Source: Henriciella sp.
GTDB taxonomy: Bacteria; Pseudomonadota; Alphaproteobacteria; Caulobacterales; Hyphomonadaceae
Assembly (NCBI GenBank): GCA_021776655.1
Contig: JAJFFK010000038.1
Span: 1 to 54,408, forward strand
DNA: 54,408 nucleotides
Reading direction: 5' to 3'
The translations under genes and the position numbers were made by a program. Shown piece after piece: positions 7,416 through 15,390 of this stretch; the first letter of the stretch is position 1; every line of letters starts with the position of its first letter. The notes beneath the pieces are model-generated. The model had not been told where the DNA came from. It saw nothing but the letters and a program-made list of their open reading frames with translations, and searched no databases.

Positions 7416-9017
7416 CTAATCCAGCGTTACGGTGATTGGGTTATAGGCCGGTTTGGCGGTTGGTGCGGGGGTTTCGCCGCGAATGTGGCGCAGCAGGGTG
7501 TAGTGATCGGGGAGCGACTGCATGAAGGATTGCGCGCGCTGGTTTCGGGCGGTGACATATTGATCCCAGAGATGGCGCGGAAAGCCGCTGGTCTGGGTAT
7601 AATCGCGGCCCTTGTAGAATTGCTTGCCCATCAGCGCCGAGAGGTAGGAATTGGGCGTGAAAAAGGTGTTCTGTACCAAGTCGAGATCGTTCGGCATCGT
7701 GTGTTTCCACAGCTCAAGATTGGCCTGTAGCGAGTCCGGTATCTCAAGATCATGACGCACGGTGCGCCAGAACTCGCTATCATCCCGGTTGCTGAGATAG
7801 AACATCATCACGATGAAATCGACGATCTCGCTATATAGTGTATCAATTTGCGCGTTGTAGCGTCGCTCAACCACTTCTGAAAAATCGTTCTCTGGCAAAT
7901 AGGTCATGAGCCAGAGCAGCCCCTGTTGCACCGAATAGATCGCGGTGGCTTCCAGTGGTTCGGCGAACCCGCTGGACAGGCCGATGGCGAGGCAATTCTT
8001 GACCAGAGAGCGCCGCGTCTTGCCGATCCGCATGCGGATGATACGCGGGTCAGCATCGGCGGCGGCCGGGCCAGCATGGGCCTTGAACTCGGCAATCGCC
8101 TCATCGTCGGAAATGAACTTGCTGGAGAAGATGTAGCCTGATCCGACCCGGTCGAAGAGAGGAACCTTGAAGGCCCAGCCAGCTTTCATGCCGGTGGCGT
8201 GCGAGGTTGGCTCAATCTTGGTCGGGTCGGCGTGGGGCAGCTGTGCCACGGCGGCGCGATCATTTAGCAGATATTTGTCATAACTCTCAAATGGCTCGCC
8301 CATTGCCTTGCCGATAATGATGCTGGCAAATCCGGTCGCGTCGATGACAAACTCAATCGGATGGACGCCGCGTTGTTCCAGCGTCAGGGATGCAACGAAC
8401 CCGCGCTCATCAATCGTCACATCTTGCACATCATCATAGATATGTTCGACGCCAAGCTCGACCCCGCGCTCCATCAGAATCTTGGCCAACTCAAGCGCGT
8501 TCATATGGTAGGAATAGGGCACATCCGCCTGATAGTCGCCCTTCGACAAGGGGCGCGGGCCGCGGCAGCCCATGATCAGGGCCGGACAGACCGACATTGC
8601 CTCAGTATAGGATTGATCAACCGGACCACCGCCCGGATGCATGCCGTATTGCGAGAACAGGTAGCCCGGATTGTGACCCTCAATCTCGCTCTGGGTGAAG
8701 AATGGATTGACCCAGGAGACCGGCTTGCCTTGCGGGTCGACATCCCAATTGTTGAACCAACCGCTGAGTTTGAACGTCGCGTCGCAGCGCGTGATGAACT
8801 CGGACTCGTTGATGCCAATATAGCGCATCAGGTCGGCCATGGGCCGCGCGGTCGACTCGCCAACCCCGACAATCCCGATCTTCTGACTCTCGATCAGGGA
8901 TATCTTGAGGTCGCCAGACTTGATCCGGTTCTGGAAGCGCTTGGCCAGAAAACAGGCGCTGATCCAGCCCGACGTGCCACCGCCAACGATGGTGATATTC
9001 CTGATCGGTTGTCCCAT
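7416..9017 (-). CDS. flavin-dependent tryptophan halogenase family protein
   Basis: A 533-residue FAD-dependent halogenase-family protein. Visible parts are the FAD-binding GGGTSGW (12-18), GVGEST near 51-56, the region of the catalytic lysine (TFK, Lys83, aligning with PrnA Lys79) and EPLEAT near 353-358. The diagnostic WxWxIP motif is altered to WAFKVP (281-286), as in many marine alphaproteobacterial members found in carbohydrate-utilisation loci; their substrate is generally unknown. There is no flavin reductase, SapC or TonB receptor next to it here, and repeats E1 and E2 flank it on both sides, so it looks like a stand-alone insert. It would need FADH2 from elsewhere. Confidence 0.9.
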   Translation of the reverse strand: MGQPIRNITIVGGGTSGWISACFLAKRFQNRIKSGDLKISLIESQKIGIVGVGESTARPMADLMRYIGINESEFITRCDATFKLSGWFNNWDVDPQGKPVSWVNPFFTQSEIEGHNPGYLFSQYGMHPGGGPVDQSYTEAMSVCPALIMGCRGPRPLSKGDYQADVPYSYHMNALELAKILMERGVELGVEHIYDDVQDVTIDERGFVASLTLEQRGVHPIEFVIDATGFASIIIGKAMGEPFESYDKYLLNDRAAVAQLPHADPTKIEPTSHATGMKAGWAFKVPLFDRVGSGYIFSSKFISDDEAIAEFKAHAGPAAADADPRIIRMRIGKTRRSLVKNCLAIGLSSGFAEPLEATAIYSVQQGLLWLMTYLPENDFSEVVERRYNAQIDTLYSEIVDFIVMMFYLSNRDDSEFWRTVRHDLEIPDSLQANLELWKHTMPNDLDLVQNTFFTPNSYLSALMGKQFYKGRDYTQTSGFPRHLWDQYVTARNQRAQSFMQSLPDHYTLLRHIRGETPAPTAKPAYNPITVTLD

Positions 9018-9113
9018 GCCCGCTCCGTATTGTGATGGCTTAGTTGGACCCCAGGATGCGGTTTAGGTCAAATGCTGAAGGGGTTTGGGGTGAGAAGAGA
9101 TCTTACTCAAGTG

Positions 9114-9206
9114 CCTCATCCTGAGCTTGTCGAAGGATAAAGGCGTGCTCACGGTCTTTGTCGGCTAGCTTGGTGCCCCTCGTCCTTCGACAAGCTCAGG
9201 ATGAGG
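9114..9206. repeat. E-type inverted repeat, copy 2
   Basis: Perfect 23-bp inverted arms at 9114-9136 and 9184-9206 begin CCTCATCCTGAGCTTGTCG. Compared with copy 1 each arm carries the same compensating substitution (GCTTG for GCCTG), so base pairing is kept. The left-arm extension GATAAAGGCGTGC is shared with copy 1. Confidence 0.9.
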
Positions 9207-9270
9207 GGCAACGCCGCAGGACGAGGTGAGTTTTGCCTCTTTCGTCAGCGAAGGTTGCCGCCGTTCTTTC

Positions 9271-10287
9271 CTAAACAAAGCTCGCAGCAATCCGATCAAT
9301 CTCTGCCAGATGCGGGGCTTGCTCTTCTTTGCTGAGGAATGATCCAGTGAAAGAGTTGCGGGCCAGCGTGATGATCTCGCTCGCGGTCAAGCCGACAGCG
9401 TTCGCGGTTTGGCTGAAATTCTGGTTCATATAGCCGCCAAAATAGGCCGGGTCGTCGCTATTGATCGTGGCGCGCAGGCCAAGCTCGAGCATACGTTTGA
9501 TCGGGTGGTCTTTCAGGTCATTCACCACACATAGCGATAGATTGGACAGCGGGCAGACGGTCAGGGTCAGGCCTGCGTCACGCACACGGGCGATCAATGC
9601 CTCGTCTTCAAGCAAACGGTTGCCATGGTCGATCCGGTCAATCTTGAGTAGATCGAGCGCTTGCGTAACATAGTCCGGTGGGCCTTCCTCGCCCGCATGC
9701 GCGACCCGTTTTAGGCCTTTGGCGTGGGCGGCGGCGAACACGCGCTCGAACTTTGACGGCGGATGGCCAAGCTCGCTACTGTCGAGGCCGACGCCGTGAA
9801 TTCGGGCCAAATATGGCTCGGCCTGAGCCAGCGTTTCAAACGCCGCGTCTTCGCTGAGGTGGCGCAGAAAGCACATGATCAGCTTGTAGCTGATGCCATA
9901 TTTGGCCGCGCCCGCATCCAGCGCCGACAAGATGCCCTCAATCGGTACGGCGAAGGGGATGCCCCGATCGGTGTGGCCTTGCGGGTCGTAGAACACTTCA
10001 ACATGACGGACATTATCGGCGGCGCAGCGCTGTAAATAGGCGTCGGTCAGGTCGTGAAAGTCGGCCTCAGTCTGCAGCACTGACATGCCTTGATAATAGA
10101 TGTCGAGAAAGTCCTGCAGATTGGAGAAATTATACGCGGCCTTGACCTCGTCCAAATTCTTGAACGGGATGTCGACACTGTTGCGTGCGGCAAATTCCAT
10201 CAATTGTTCAGGCTCAAGGCTGCCTTCAAGGTGGAGGTGAAGTTCAGCCTTGGGCAAGGCGGCGATCAGGGCGTTGATGTCTGTCAT
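9271..10287 (-). CDS. adenine deaminase (ADE type 2)
   Basis: It deaminates adenine to hypoxanthine in purine salvage. The 338-residue protein has the zinc site of the adenosine deaminase superfamily (HLHLEGS near residues 16-22, the VAHAGEEGPP segment, NSDDPAYFGGY near the end). It carries features typical of the adenine-specific subfamily rather than true adenosine deaminase: CFLRHLSEDAAFETL, SSELGHPPSKF and VCPLSNLSL. It is often labelled adenosine deaminase by homology. The ATG at 10287 gives the usual start MTDINALIAALPKAEL; an upstream in-frame ATG at 10335 would add 16 residues overlapping the divergent gene's 5' region. Confidence 0.9.
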   Translation of the reverse strand: MTDINALIAALPKAELHLHLEGSLEPEQLMEFAARNSVDIPFKNLDEVKAAYNFSNLQDFLDIYYQGMSVLQTEADFHDLTDAYLQRCAADNVRHVEVFYDPQGHTDRGIPFAVPIEGILSALDAGAAKYGISYKLIMCFLRHLSEDAAFETLAQAEPYLARIHGVGLDSSELGHPPSKFERVFAAAHAKGLKRVAHAGEEGPPDYVTQALDLLKIDRIDHGNRLLEDEALIARVRDAGLTLTVCPLSNLSLCVVNDLKDHPIKRMLELGLRATINSDDPAYFGGYMNQNFSQTANAVGLTASEIITLARNSFTGSFLSKEEQAPHLAEIDRIAASFV

Positions 10288-10411
10288 GCCGGATTGATAC
10301 AGGATGCAGGTGGCGGTGGCACCTGTGTTAATCATCTCTCGCGTGATTATAATCGGGTGCTATAGTCGCCGTGAAAGGGCTGTATGCGGCGGCTCGACGG
10401 AGGAAAGTACG

Positions 10412-11086
10412 ATGGGTTTGATGTGGTGGATATTACCAGCGGTTTCAGGGGTTGTCGGTTTGCTGCTGAGTTTCGCAGGTTTGGGGCGGTTGCTAAAACT
10501 ACGACTTGCGGCTGGGGGATTGCGATTTCTGTTCGGAATTGGATTTCTTGGGCTCGCGGGCATGGTGTCGTTTGCTGGCCTTAATCTGCAAACTTACAAA
10601 CGGCTGACCTATGAACAGGTTGTCGCCCATATTGAGTTTGACGCGATATCCAATGTCGACGGCAAATTCGTGGCTAAGTTGATTCCGACGGCTGAAGGCG
10701 AAGAGTCGCGCAGCTTTGAAGTAACTGGGGATACATTCTTACTCGGCGCGCAGGTTATCCGATTCAAGCCGGTCGCTCAGATGGTTGGCTATGACGCTGT
10801 GTACCGGTTGGACTTCTTGCAATGGCAGGCCGGTGTTGATCCAAACAATCCTGATCCGACGGACCTGCAAGGGCAGAACGTGACCCTGTCGCAGAACCCC
10901 GGCCTCGACGTATTTGCGCTGGCGAAAGCCCAAGGTAAACGGTTCGGCATGGACGGTACCAGATTTGGATCAGCGGTTTATGATCAGATCGGCGACGGCT
11001 TTCGTTACAAGATCAGCTTGACACAAAGCGCTCTGGTGCTCGAGCCCGACAACGCATTGACAACACGTAACACACAGCGGGAGTAA
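10412..11086 (+). CDS. two-TM membrane protein, extracytoplasmic domain
   Basis: A 224-residue protein with two hydrophobic segments near the N-terminus (about 5-24 and 36-58), then a soluble domain starting TYKRLTYEQVVAHIEF. The layout and the segment GDTFLLGAQVIRFKP resemble a family often labelled 'cation/multidrug efflux' by automatic annotation; I know of no demonstrated transport function and there are too few membrane segments for a transporter. The ATG at 10412 has GGAGG nine bases upstream. It heads a plus-strand group: the methyltransferase starts 3 bp after its stop. Confidence 0.8.
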   Translation: MGLMWWILPAVSGVVGLLLSFAGLGRLLKLRLAAGGLRFLFGIGFLGLAGMVSFAGLNLQTYKRLTYEQVVAHIEFDAISNVDGKFVAKLIPTAEGEESRSFEVTGDTFLLGAQVIRFKPVAQMVGYDAVYRLDFLQWQAGVDPNNPDPTDLQGQNVTLSQNPGLDVFALAKAQGKRFGMDGTRFGSAVYDQIGDGFRYKISLTQSALVLEPDNALTTRNTQRE

Positions 11087-11089
11087 AAC

Positions 11090-11719
11090 ATGTCCGGACT
11101 ATGGGATCGGTTTGTGGTTGAGCCGCTAGTGTCGTGCGCCTGTACGTCCAAGCCGATCATGCAGCAGCGCGAGAAAGTTGTGCCGCAGGCCGAAGGCGTG
11201 GTCCTGGAAGTTGGCTGCGGCGCCGGTACGAATTTCGATCTCTATGACCAGAGCAAAGTCAAGCAATTACATGCGCTTGAACCGGCACTTGGTATGATCA
11301 AACGGGCGCGCAAAGTGATGGCCGGGCATGACCTGGAAGCGCACACACAGTTTCATCTGGCTGGCGCCGAAGCGGTGCCTCTGGAAGACAATTCGGTGGA
11401 TACAGCTGTGGTCACCTTTGTGCTCTGTACGATCCCCGACTGGCAGGCGTCGCTGACTGAGGTGCGCCGGGTTCTGAAGCCTGGCGGCCGCATGCTGTTT
11501 TCAGAACATGGTCGCGCCCCGGATGCAGGCGTGGCGAAATGGCAGCGCCGGATTGAGCCGATGTGGAAATTTATGGCCGGTGGCTGTCATCTGACCCGCG
11601 ATACAGCAGACATGCTGACATCCAGCGGCTATGAGCTGGAAACGCATGAGACGATGTACCTGCCGGGAACGCCGAAAATTGCCGGATTTGTTGCCTGGGG
11701 TAGCGCGCGTGCCGCTTAG
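11090..11719 (+). CDS. class I SAM-dependent methyltransferase
   Basis: The 209-residue protein carries SAM motif I VLEVGCGAGTNF (38-49), an acidic post-I residue in LHALEPALGMI, VVTFVLCTIPDW (motif II region) and VLKPGGRMLFSEHG (motif III), the layout of UbiE/Methyltransf_11 enzymes. The overall look recalls METTL7-type methyltransferases. The substrate is unknown. GGGAG precedes the ATG. The stop overlaps the proposed GTG start of the next gene by 11 bases, so the two are likely translated together. Confidence 0.9.
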   Translation: MSGLWDRFVVEPLVSCACTSKPIMQQREKVVPQAEGVVLEVGCGAGTNFDLYDQSKVKQLHALEPALGMIKRARKVMAGHDLEAHTQFHLAGAEAVPLEDNSVDTAVVTFVLCTIPDWQASLTEVRRVLKPGGRMLFSEHGRAPDAGVAKWQRRIEPMWKFMAGGCHLTRDTADMLTSSGYELETHETMYLPGTPKIAGFVAWGSARAA

Positions 11720-12548
11720 CGACGCCAACCGCCGCCGCACCGAGGACCGCGCGCCGCCCTTCCTGCCCTTTCTGGATGGGCCACCGAGTTTCGCTCCGAA
11801 CCTGACCCCGATTGATGCCTCGACCTGGCTTCTGCCGGATAGTGAGGCAGATGACTGGCTGGACGAAAAGCGCCTGTTGCTGCGGGTGCGCCGGGATGAG
11901 GTCGCAGGTGGCATAATGGATAGCGACGCCGCGCTTGAATTGCTGGCACTGGTTCGCGACGCCACAGGGCTTACCCCGGTCGGCGACTGGCCGAGCGCTC
12001 TGGAGCAGGCCGCATCGATCGTGTCAGATGATTTTTGTATATTGCAGGCCAAGCGGCCGGGAGACTGGCGGCTGACCGCAGGGGTCTTGTGCGCGCCGAC
12101 CTTCTGGACATTGCCAGAGCGGTTGGGTCTTGATCTTGGCGGACTGCATGGCCCGGTGCCGGGCGGCGACCCAGCACTGGCAGCCCGGATCGGGCGGGTG
12201 TTTACTGGCCTCAAACCGGGTGTGGTCCTGCAGCGCCTGAACTGGACGGTGCAGGTCGGTGCGGCACGCTACACACCCGAGCGGCCGTCAGCGGCAGGCA
12301 AATCGGTCGACGATCTCTTCCTGCGAGTTGAGCGCCAAACCCTTCGCAAATTACCGACAAGCGGCGCGGTGGTGTTCAGCATTCGTATCTGTATTGACCG
12401 CCTGTTGCCTATTCTGGCGCAGACATCGGTGCGCGAAGCCTTTGAGGATGCCTGGCTTGGCGCATCGGTGAAAGTGCGCACTTACAAGGCGTGGCATGGT
12501 GTTGAGGCGCTGGTCGCTGAGGCTTGCCGGATCGGCCAGGCCAACTAA
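11709..12548 (+). CDS. DUF3445, heme-dependent oxidative N-demethylase-like
   Basis: The 279-residue protein belongs to the DUF3445 family, for which members are described as heme-dependent oxidative N-demethylases. Visible family segments are RAPPFLPFLDG at the N-terminus, SDDFCILQ with GDWRLTAGVLCAPTFW in the middle, GLKPGVVLQRLNW, and FLRVERQTLRKLP toward the C-terminus. The GTG at 11709 is proposed as start because conservation begins at about that point; the nearest ATG at 11631 lies 78 bases deeper inside the methyltransferase gene. The electron donor is not encoded nearby. Confidence 0.8.
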   Translation: MPLSDANRRRTEDRAPPFLPFLDGPPSFAPNLTPIDASTWLLPDSEADDWLDEKRLLLRVRRDEVAGGIMDSDAALELLALVRDATGLTPVGDWPSALEQAASIVSDDFCILQAKRPGDWRLTAGVLCAPTFWTLPERLGLDLGGLHGPVPGGDPALAARIGRVFTGLKPGVVLQRLNWTVQVGAARYTPERPSAAGKSVDDLFLRVERQTLRKLPTSGAVVFSIRICIDRLLPILAQTSVREAFEDAWLGASVKVRTYKAWHGVEALVAEACRIGQAN

Positions 12549-12594
12549 TCATGGGCGAAGGCAGCGAGGCTGCACAAACGCAGGAAACACAGAT

Positions 12595-13035
12595 ATGAAA
12601 TACTGGTTGTTCAAATCCGAACCGTTCAAATGGGGCTGGGACAAACAGAAAGCCAAAGGCGAGATTGGCGAGGAATGGGATGGGGTGCGCAACTACCAGG
12701 CGCGTAACTTCATGCGCGAGATGAAAATCGGTGATCGCGGATTTTTCTATCACTCGAACGAAGGCCTGGAAGTAGTTGGAATCGTTGAAGTTTGCGCCGA
12801 GGCGCATTGTGATTCTACGACCGATGATGAACGCTGGGAGTGCGTTGATATCAAGGCCATCTGTGATGTGCCCAGCCCGGTCACACTGAAGTCGGTAAAG
12901 GCCAATCCCAAGCTTAGTGATATGGCGCTGGTCACTTCGATGCGTCTGTCCGTACAGCCGGTAAAACAGGCCGAGTGGATAGAGGTTTGCCGCATGGCGG
13001 GAATGGACGGTAAAACCTTAAAAGCGATCAAGTAA
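12595..13035 (+). CDS. EVE domain-containing protein
   Basis: A 146-residue single-domain EVE protein. It begins MKYWLFKSEP and has WDGVRNYQARNFMREM (about 28-43), followed by GDRGFFYHS near 46-54, the hallmarks of the family. EVE domains share the PUA/YTH fold and read modified bases in DNA or RNA; small proteobacterial stand-alone copies like this one are common and their ligand is unproven. The ATG at 12595 is chosen because it precedes the conserved YWLFKSEP; AGGAA lies about nine bases before it. Confidence 0.92.
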   Translation: MKYWLFKSEPFKWGWDKQKAKGEIGEEWDGVRNYQARNFMREMKIGDRGFFYHSNEGLEVVGIVEVCAEAHCDSTTDDERWECVDIKAICDVPSPVTLKSVKANPKLSDMALVTSMRLSVQPVKQAEWIEVCRMAGMDGKTLKAIK

Positions 13036-13091
13036 TTTTAGGCGGGACCTTGCCTTAGCCTTGGCGCATTCCCATTTCGGGCTGCTGCAAC

Positions 13092-13107
13092 GGTTAAAGG
13101 ATTAACC
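13092..13107. promoter_or_regulatory. palindrome enclosing the GST Shine-Dalgarno
   Basis: GGTTAA-AGGA-TTAACC is a perfect 6-bp inverted repeat placed 1 base before the GST start codon. The AGGA of the likely ribosome binding site forms the loop. It could be an operator or a weak translational hairpin; a 6-bp stem can arise by chance. Confidence 0.35.
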
Positions 13108-13108
13108 T

Positions 13109-13723
13109 ATGATTGATCTCTACACTTGGACGACGCCGAACGGACACAAGGTGTCCATCGCGCTTGAGGAGATGGGGTTGGAGCACAGCATTCACCCGGT
13201 CAATATCGGTGAAGGCGAACAATTTTCTGAGCACTTTCAGTCCATCAGCCCGAATGGACGCATCCCGGCAATTGTTGATCGGGACACCGACATTACGGTG
13301 TTTGAGAGCGGCGCAATCCTGGTTTATCTGGCTGAAAAGTCGGGAAAATTCCTGCCAGAGTCTGGGCCCGCGCGGGCTAAGGTTATGGAATGGCTGTTCT
13401 GGCAAATGGCCGGTTTTGGACCCATGCTTGGCCAGTTGAACCATTTTGTGAACACGGCTGACGAGCAAGTTCCTTATGCGATCAAGCGTTATTCCGACGA
13501 AGTTGCGCGCCTGTACGATGTGCTGGACAAGCGTCTGGACGAAGCTGAATATGTCGGCGGGGACTACTCCATCGCGGATATGTCGATCTATCCGTGGTCT
13601 GCCGTGGCCTATGATCTGATCAAGGGCTTGACCGGCAAAACACTCGCCAATGTTGAGCGTTGGCAGAGCGCGATTGCGGCGCGCCCGGCGGTTCAGAAGG
13701 GTATTCTGGTGCCGGTTCTTTAA
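13109..13723 (+). CDS. glutathione S-transferase, YfcG/YghU (Nu)-like
   Basis: The 204-residue protein has a thioredoxin-fold N-terminal domain starting LYTWTTPNGHKV (4-15) with the TTPNG signature of Nu-class GSTs such as E. coli YfcG and YghU, which act as disulfide-bond reductases with glutathione. ESGAI (66-70) binds the glutathione gamma-glutamyl part. The helical C-terminal domain contains the family sequence YSIADMSIYPW. It is cytoplasmic. It follows the EVE gene after 73 bp on the same strand and meets the racemase gene end to end. Confidence 0.92.
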   Translation: MIDLYTWTTPNGHKVSIALEEMGLEHSIHPVNIGEGEQFSEHFQSISPNGRIPAIVDRDTDITVFESGAILVYLAEKSGKFLPESGPARAKVMEWLFWQMAGFGPMLGQLNHFVNTADEQVPYAIKRYSDEVARLYDVLDKRLDEAEYVGGDYSIADMSIYPWSAVAYDLIKGLTGKTLANVERWQSAIAARPAVQKGILVPVL

Positions 13724-13729
13724 GCAGAC

Positions 13730-14422
13730 TCAGGCGCTCAGAGCCGCTTCGACAACTGCACCGCAATGAATAAGTGCGGTGTCGTAAGGCGGCAACGGGC
13801 TGTTATCCTTGTTTAGCAACATGCCAATCTCGGTACAGCCGAGGATGACGCTATCAGCGCCTTTGCTGGCAAGATCAGTGACGATCTCGATATAGCGCGC
13901 GCGGCTCGTATCGCTGGTCACGCCGTGGACGAGTTCGTCGAAGATAATTGCGTGTATATCGGTGCGCTGCACGGCATCAGGGATTACAGGCGACAGACCA
14001 TGGGCCGCAAGCCGGTCGGTGTAGAAATTTTCCTCCATTGTAAAGGCGGTGCCGAGCAAAGCCGGGTATTGGCGGCCATCCTCCGTCAGCCTGTCTGCGC
14101 AAGCGTCGCCAATATGTAGGAAGGGCAAGTCGGTCGCCGCCGCAATCGCCGGCGCGCATTTGTGCATCGTATTGGTTGCCAGCAGGATCATATCTGCGCC
14201 GGCTTTTTGCAGGCCAACCGCCGCCTCTGCGAGGTCTTGTCCAATGCCAGCCCAATCGCCGGAGATTTGCGCCGCGTGGGTTGCAGCAAAATTGACTGAA
14301 TGGAGCAGGATTTTCGCACTGGCATAGCCACCTAATCGCTGATTTGTCAGCCGATTGAGCGTCTTGTAATAGGTAGCGGTCGATTCAGGACTCATGCCGC
14401 CAAGGATGCCGATTGTCTTCAT
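13730..14422 (-). CDS. aspartate/glutamate racemase, YgeA type
   Basis: The 230-residue racemase begins MKTIGILGGMSPEST, as the Asp/Glu racemase superfamily does. The first catalytic position is Thr83 (ATNTMHK) and the second is Cys196 (ILGCTEIG), the Thr/Cys pairing known for E. coli YgeA, an L-Asp/Glu racemase, rather than the Cys/Cys of classical enzymes. So reversible but one-sided activity is likely. Its ATG overlaps the stop of the upstream phosphatase gene (ATGA at 14419-14422), which implies translational coupling. GAGG precedes the ATG. Confidence 0.88.
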   Translation of the reverse strand: MKTIGILGGMSPESTATYYKTLNRLTNQRLGGYASAKILLHSVNFAATHAAQISGDWAGIGQDLAEAAVGLQKAGADMILLATNTMHKCAPAIAAATDLPFLHIGDACADRLTEDGRQYPALLGTAFTMEENFYTDRLAAHGLSPVIPDAVQRTDIHAIIFDELVHGVTSDTSRARYIEIVTDLASKGADSVILGCTEIGMLLNKDNSPLPPYDTALIHCGAVVEAALSA

Positions 14423-14946
14423 CTTGCACCATCCTCGAAGCTCGCCAGAGCCCATTCTGCAAACCTGGCCAGGTTTCCGCCTTTGAACAGAAATCCGCCA
14501 ATTCCCCCGGCATGAGCCGCAGCAATGTCGGTTTGCTTGTCGCCAATCAGGAAGCTTGATTCACGTCTGACGGGAAAATCAGCCATCGCTGTCAAGATCA
14601 TTCCAGGCTTGGGTTTGCGGTCAAAACTGTCTTTGCAAAAGCGCTTGTCTGTCCCGTCAGGATGGTATGGACAATAGTAGATCGCATCAACCTCTGTCGC
14701 GGCTTCGCGAAAGGTCGCGCGCATGCAGTCGTGAACAGCATTCATGTCGGCCTCTGTGTAATGACCAAAGGCGATGCCGGATTGGTTGGTGACGATAAAA
14801 ACCAGCCAATCGCGGGCCTTGAACGCTTTGATACAGTCGACCGCGCCGTCAATCCATTCGATGTTTTCAACCTTGTCGACATAGCCCCGGTCGACGTTCA
14901 AAACGCCATCGCGGTCGAGAAACAGAGCGGGGCGTAAGCTGACCAT
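14419..14946 (-). CDS. HAD-IIIA phosphatase, GmhB-like
   Basis: A 175-residue HAD phosphatase of the D,D-heptose 1,7-bisphosphate phosphatase / histidinol-phosphatase group. Nucleophile motif FLDRDGVLN (Asp11, Asp13), motif II VTNQSG, and KPKPGM with IGDKQTDIAAAHAGG (motifs III/IV). GmhB proteins have a C-x-H ... C-x-C zinc site; here CPYHP is present but the second pair is FCKDSFDRKP, with only one cysteine, so the zinc loop is changed. No other heptose genes are nearby, and coupling with an amino-acid racemase leaves the substrate open. Confidence 0.8.
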   Translation of the reverse strand: MVSLRPALFLDRDGVLNVDRGYVDKVENIEWIDGAVDCIKAFKARDWLVFIVTNQSGIAFGHYTEADMNAVHDCMRATFREAATEVDAIYYCPYHPDGTDKRFCKDSFDRKPKPGMILTAMADFPVRRESSFLIGDKQTDIAAAHAGGIGGFLFKGGNLARFAEWALASFEDGAR

Positions 14947-15067
14947 GAGCCTGCTTAGCCCAGCTTCACCAAATGCGCGAGAGCCCTTGCCGAGGCTCGC
15001 AAGTTCTGATCACCTGCGATTGAGGGTCGATAGAGAACCCTTGTTGGATGCTTGGGAGGGCATGCAT

Positions 15068-15337
15068 ATGGAACAGTTTCTACCGTATATAATGAATGGT
15101 ATTGGTGGGGCCGTTATTGGCCCGCTGATTTCGAAGCTTCTTGGTGGTAAGGGCGGCACCGGTGCCTTGGCCGGGATCGTTGGCGGCTTGGCCGGCGGTT
15201 ATGGCATGGACGCAGCAGGTCTGCTGGGTCTAGGAAATGGCGCTGACTTAATGACGCATGTTGGCAATATCGTGCAAGGCGGCATTGGCGGCGGCGTTAT
15301 TGGCGGCATCATCGGCCTGCTTACCCGCGCAAAATAG
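15068..15337 (+). CDS. small glycine-zipper membrane protein
   Basis: An 89-residue protein made almost entirely of hydrophobic, Gly-rich stretches (GIGGAVIGPLIS, GALAGIVGGLAGGYG, GGIGGGVIGGIIGLL) with GxxxG spacing typical of glycine zippers, which pack helices in membranes. I do not assign a function. The ATG at 15068 is chosen from three candidates because GGGAGGG lies about 6-8 bases upstream; the ATG at 15062 is too close to it. A terminator follows at 15361. It stands between divergent GmhB-like and convergent MFS genes. Confidence 0.7.
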   Translation: MEQFLPYIMNGIGGAVIGPLISKLLGGKGGTGALAGIVGGLAGGYGMDAAGLLGLGNGADLMTHVGNIVQGGIGGGVIGGIIGLLTRAK

Positions 15338-15360
15338 CACGGCGATACCGATAGAGATCA

Positions 15361-15390
15361 GGGCGGCGCCATACGGTGGCCGCCCTTTTC
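15361..15390 (+). terminator. rho-independent terminator
   Basis: GGGCGGC (15361-15367) pairs with GCCGCCC (15379-15385), followed by TTTTC. It ends the small membrane protein transcript and abuts the stop codon of the convergent MFS gene. Confidence 0.75.

Noticed and set aside
9271-10287. Call as adenosine deaminase
   Set aside because: The sequence carries the adenine-deaminase subfamily segments (CFLRHLSED, SELGHPPSKF), so adenine deaminase is preferred.
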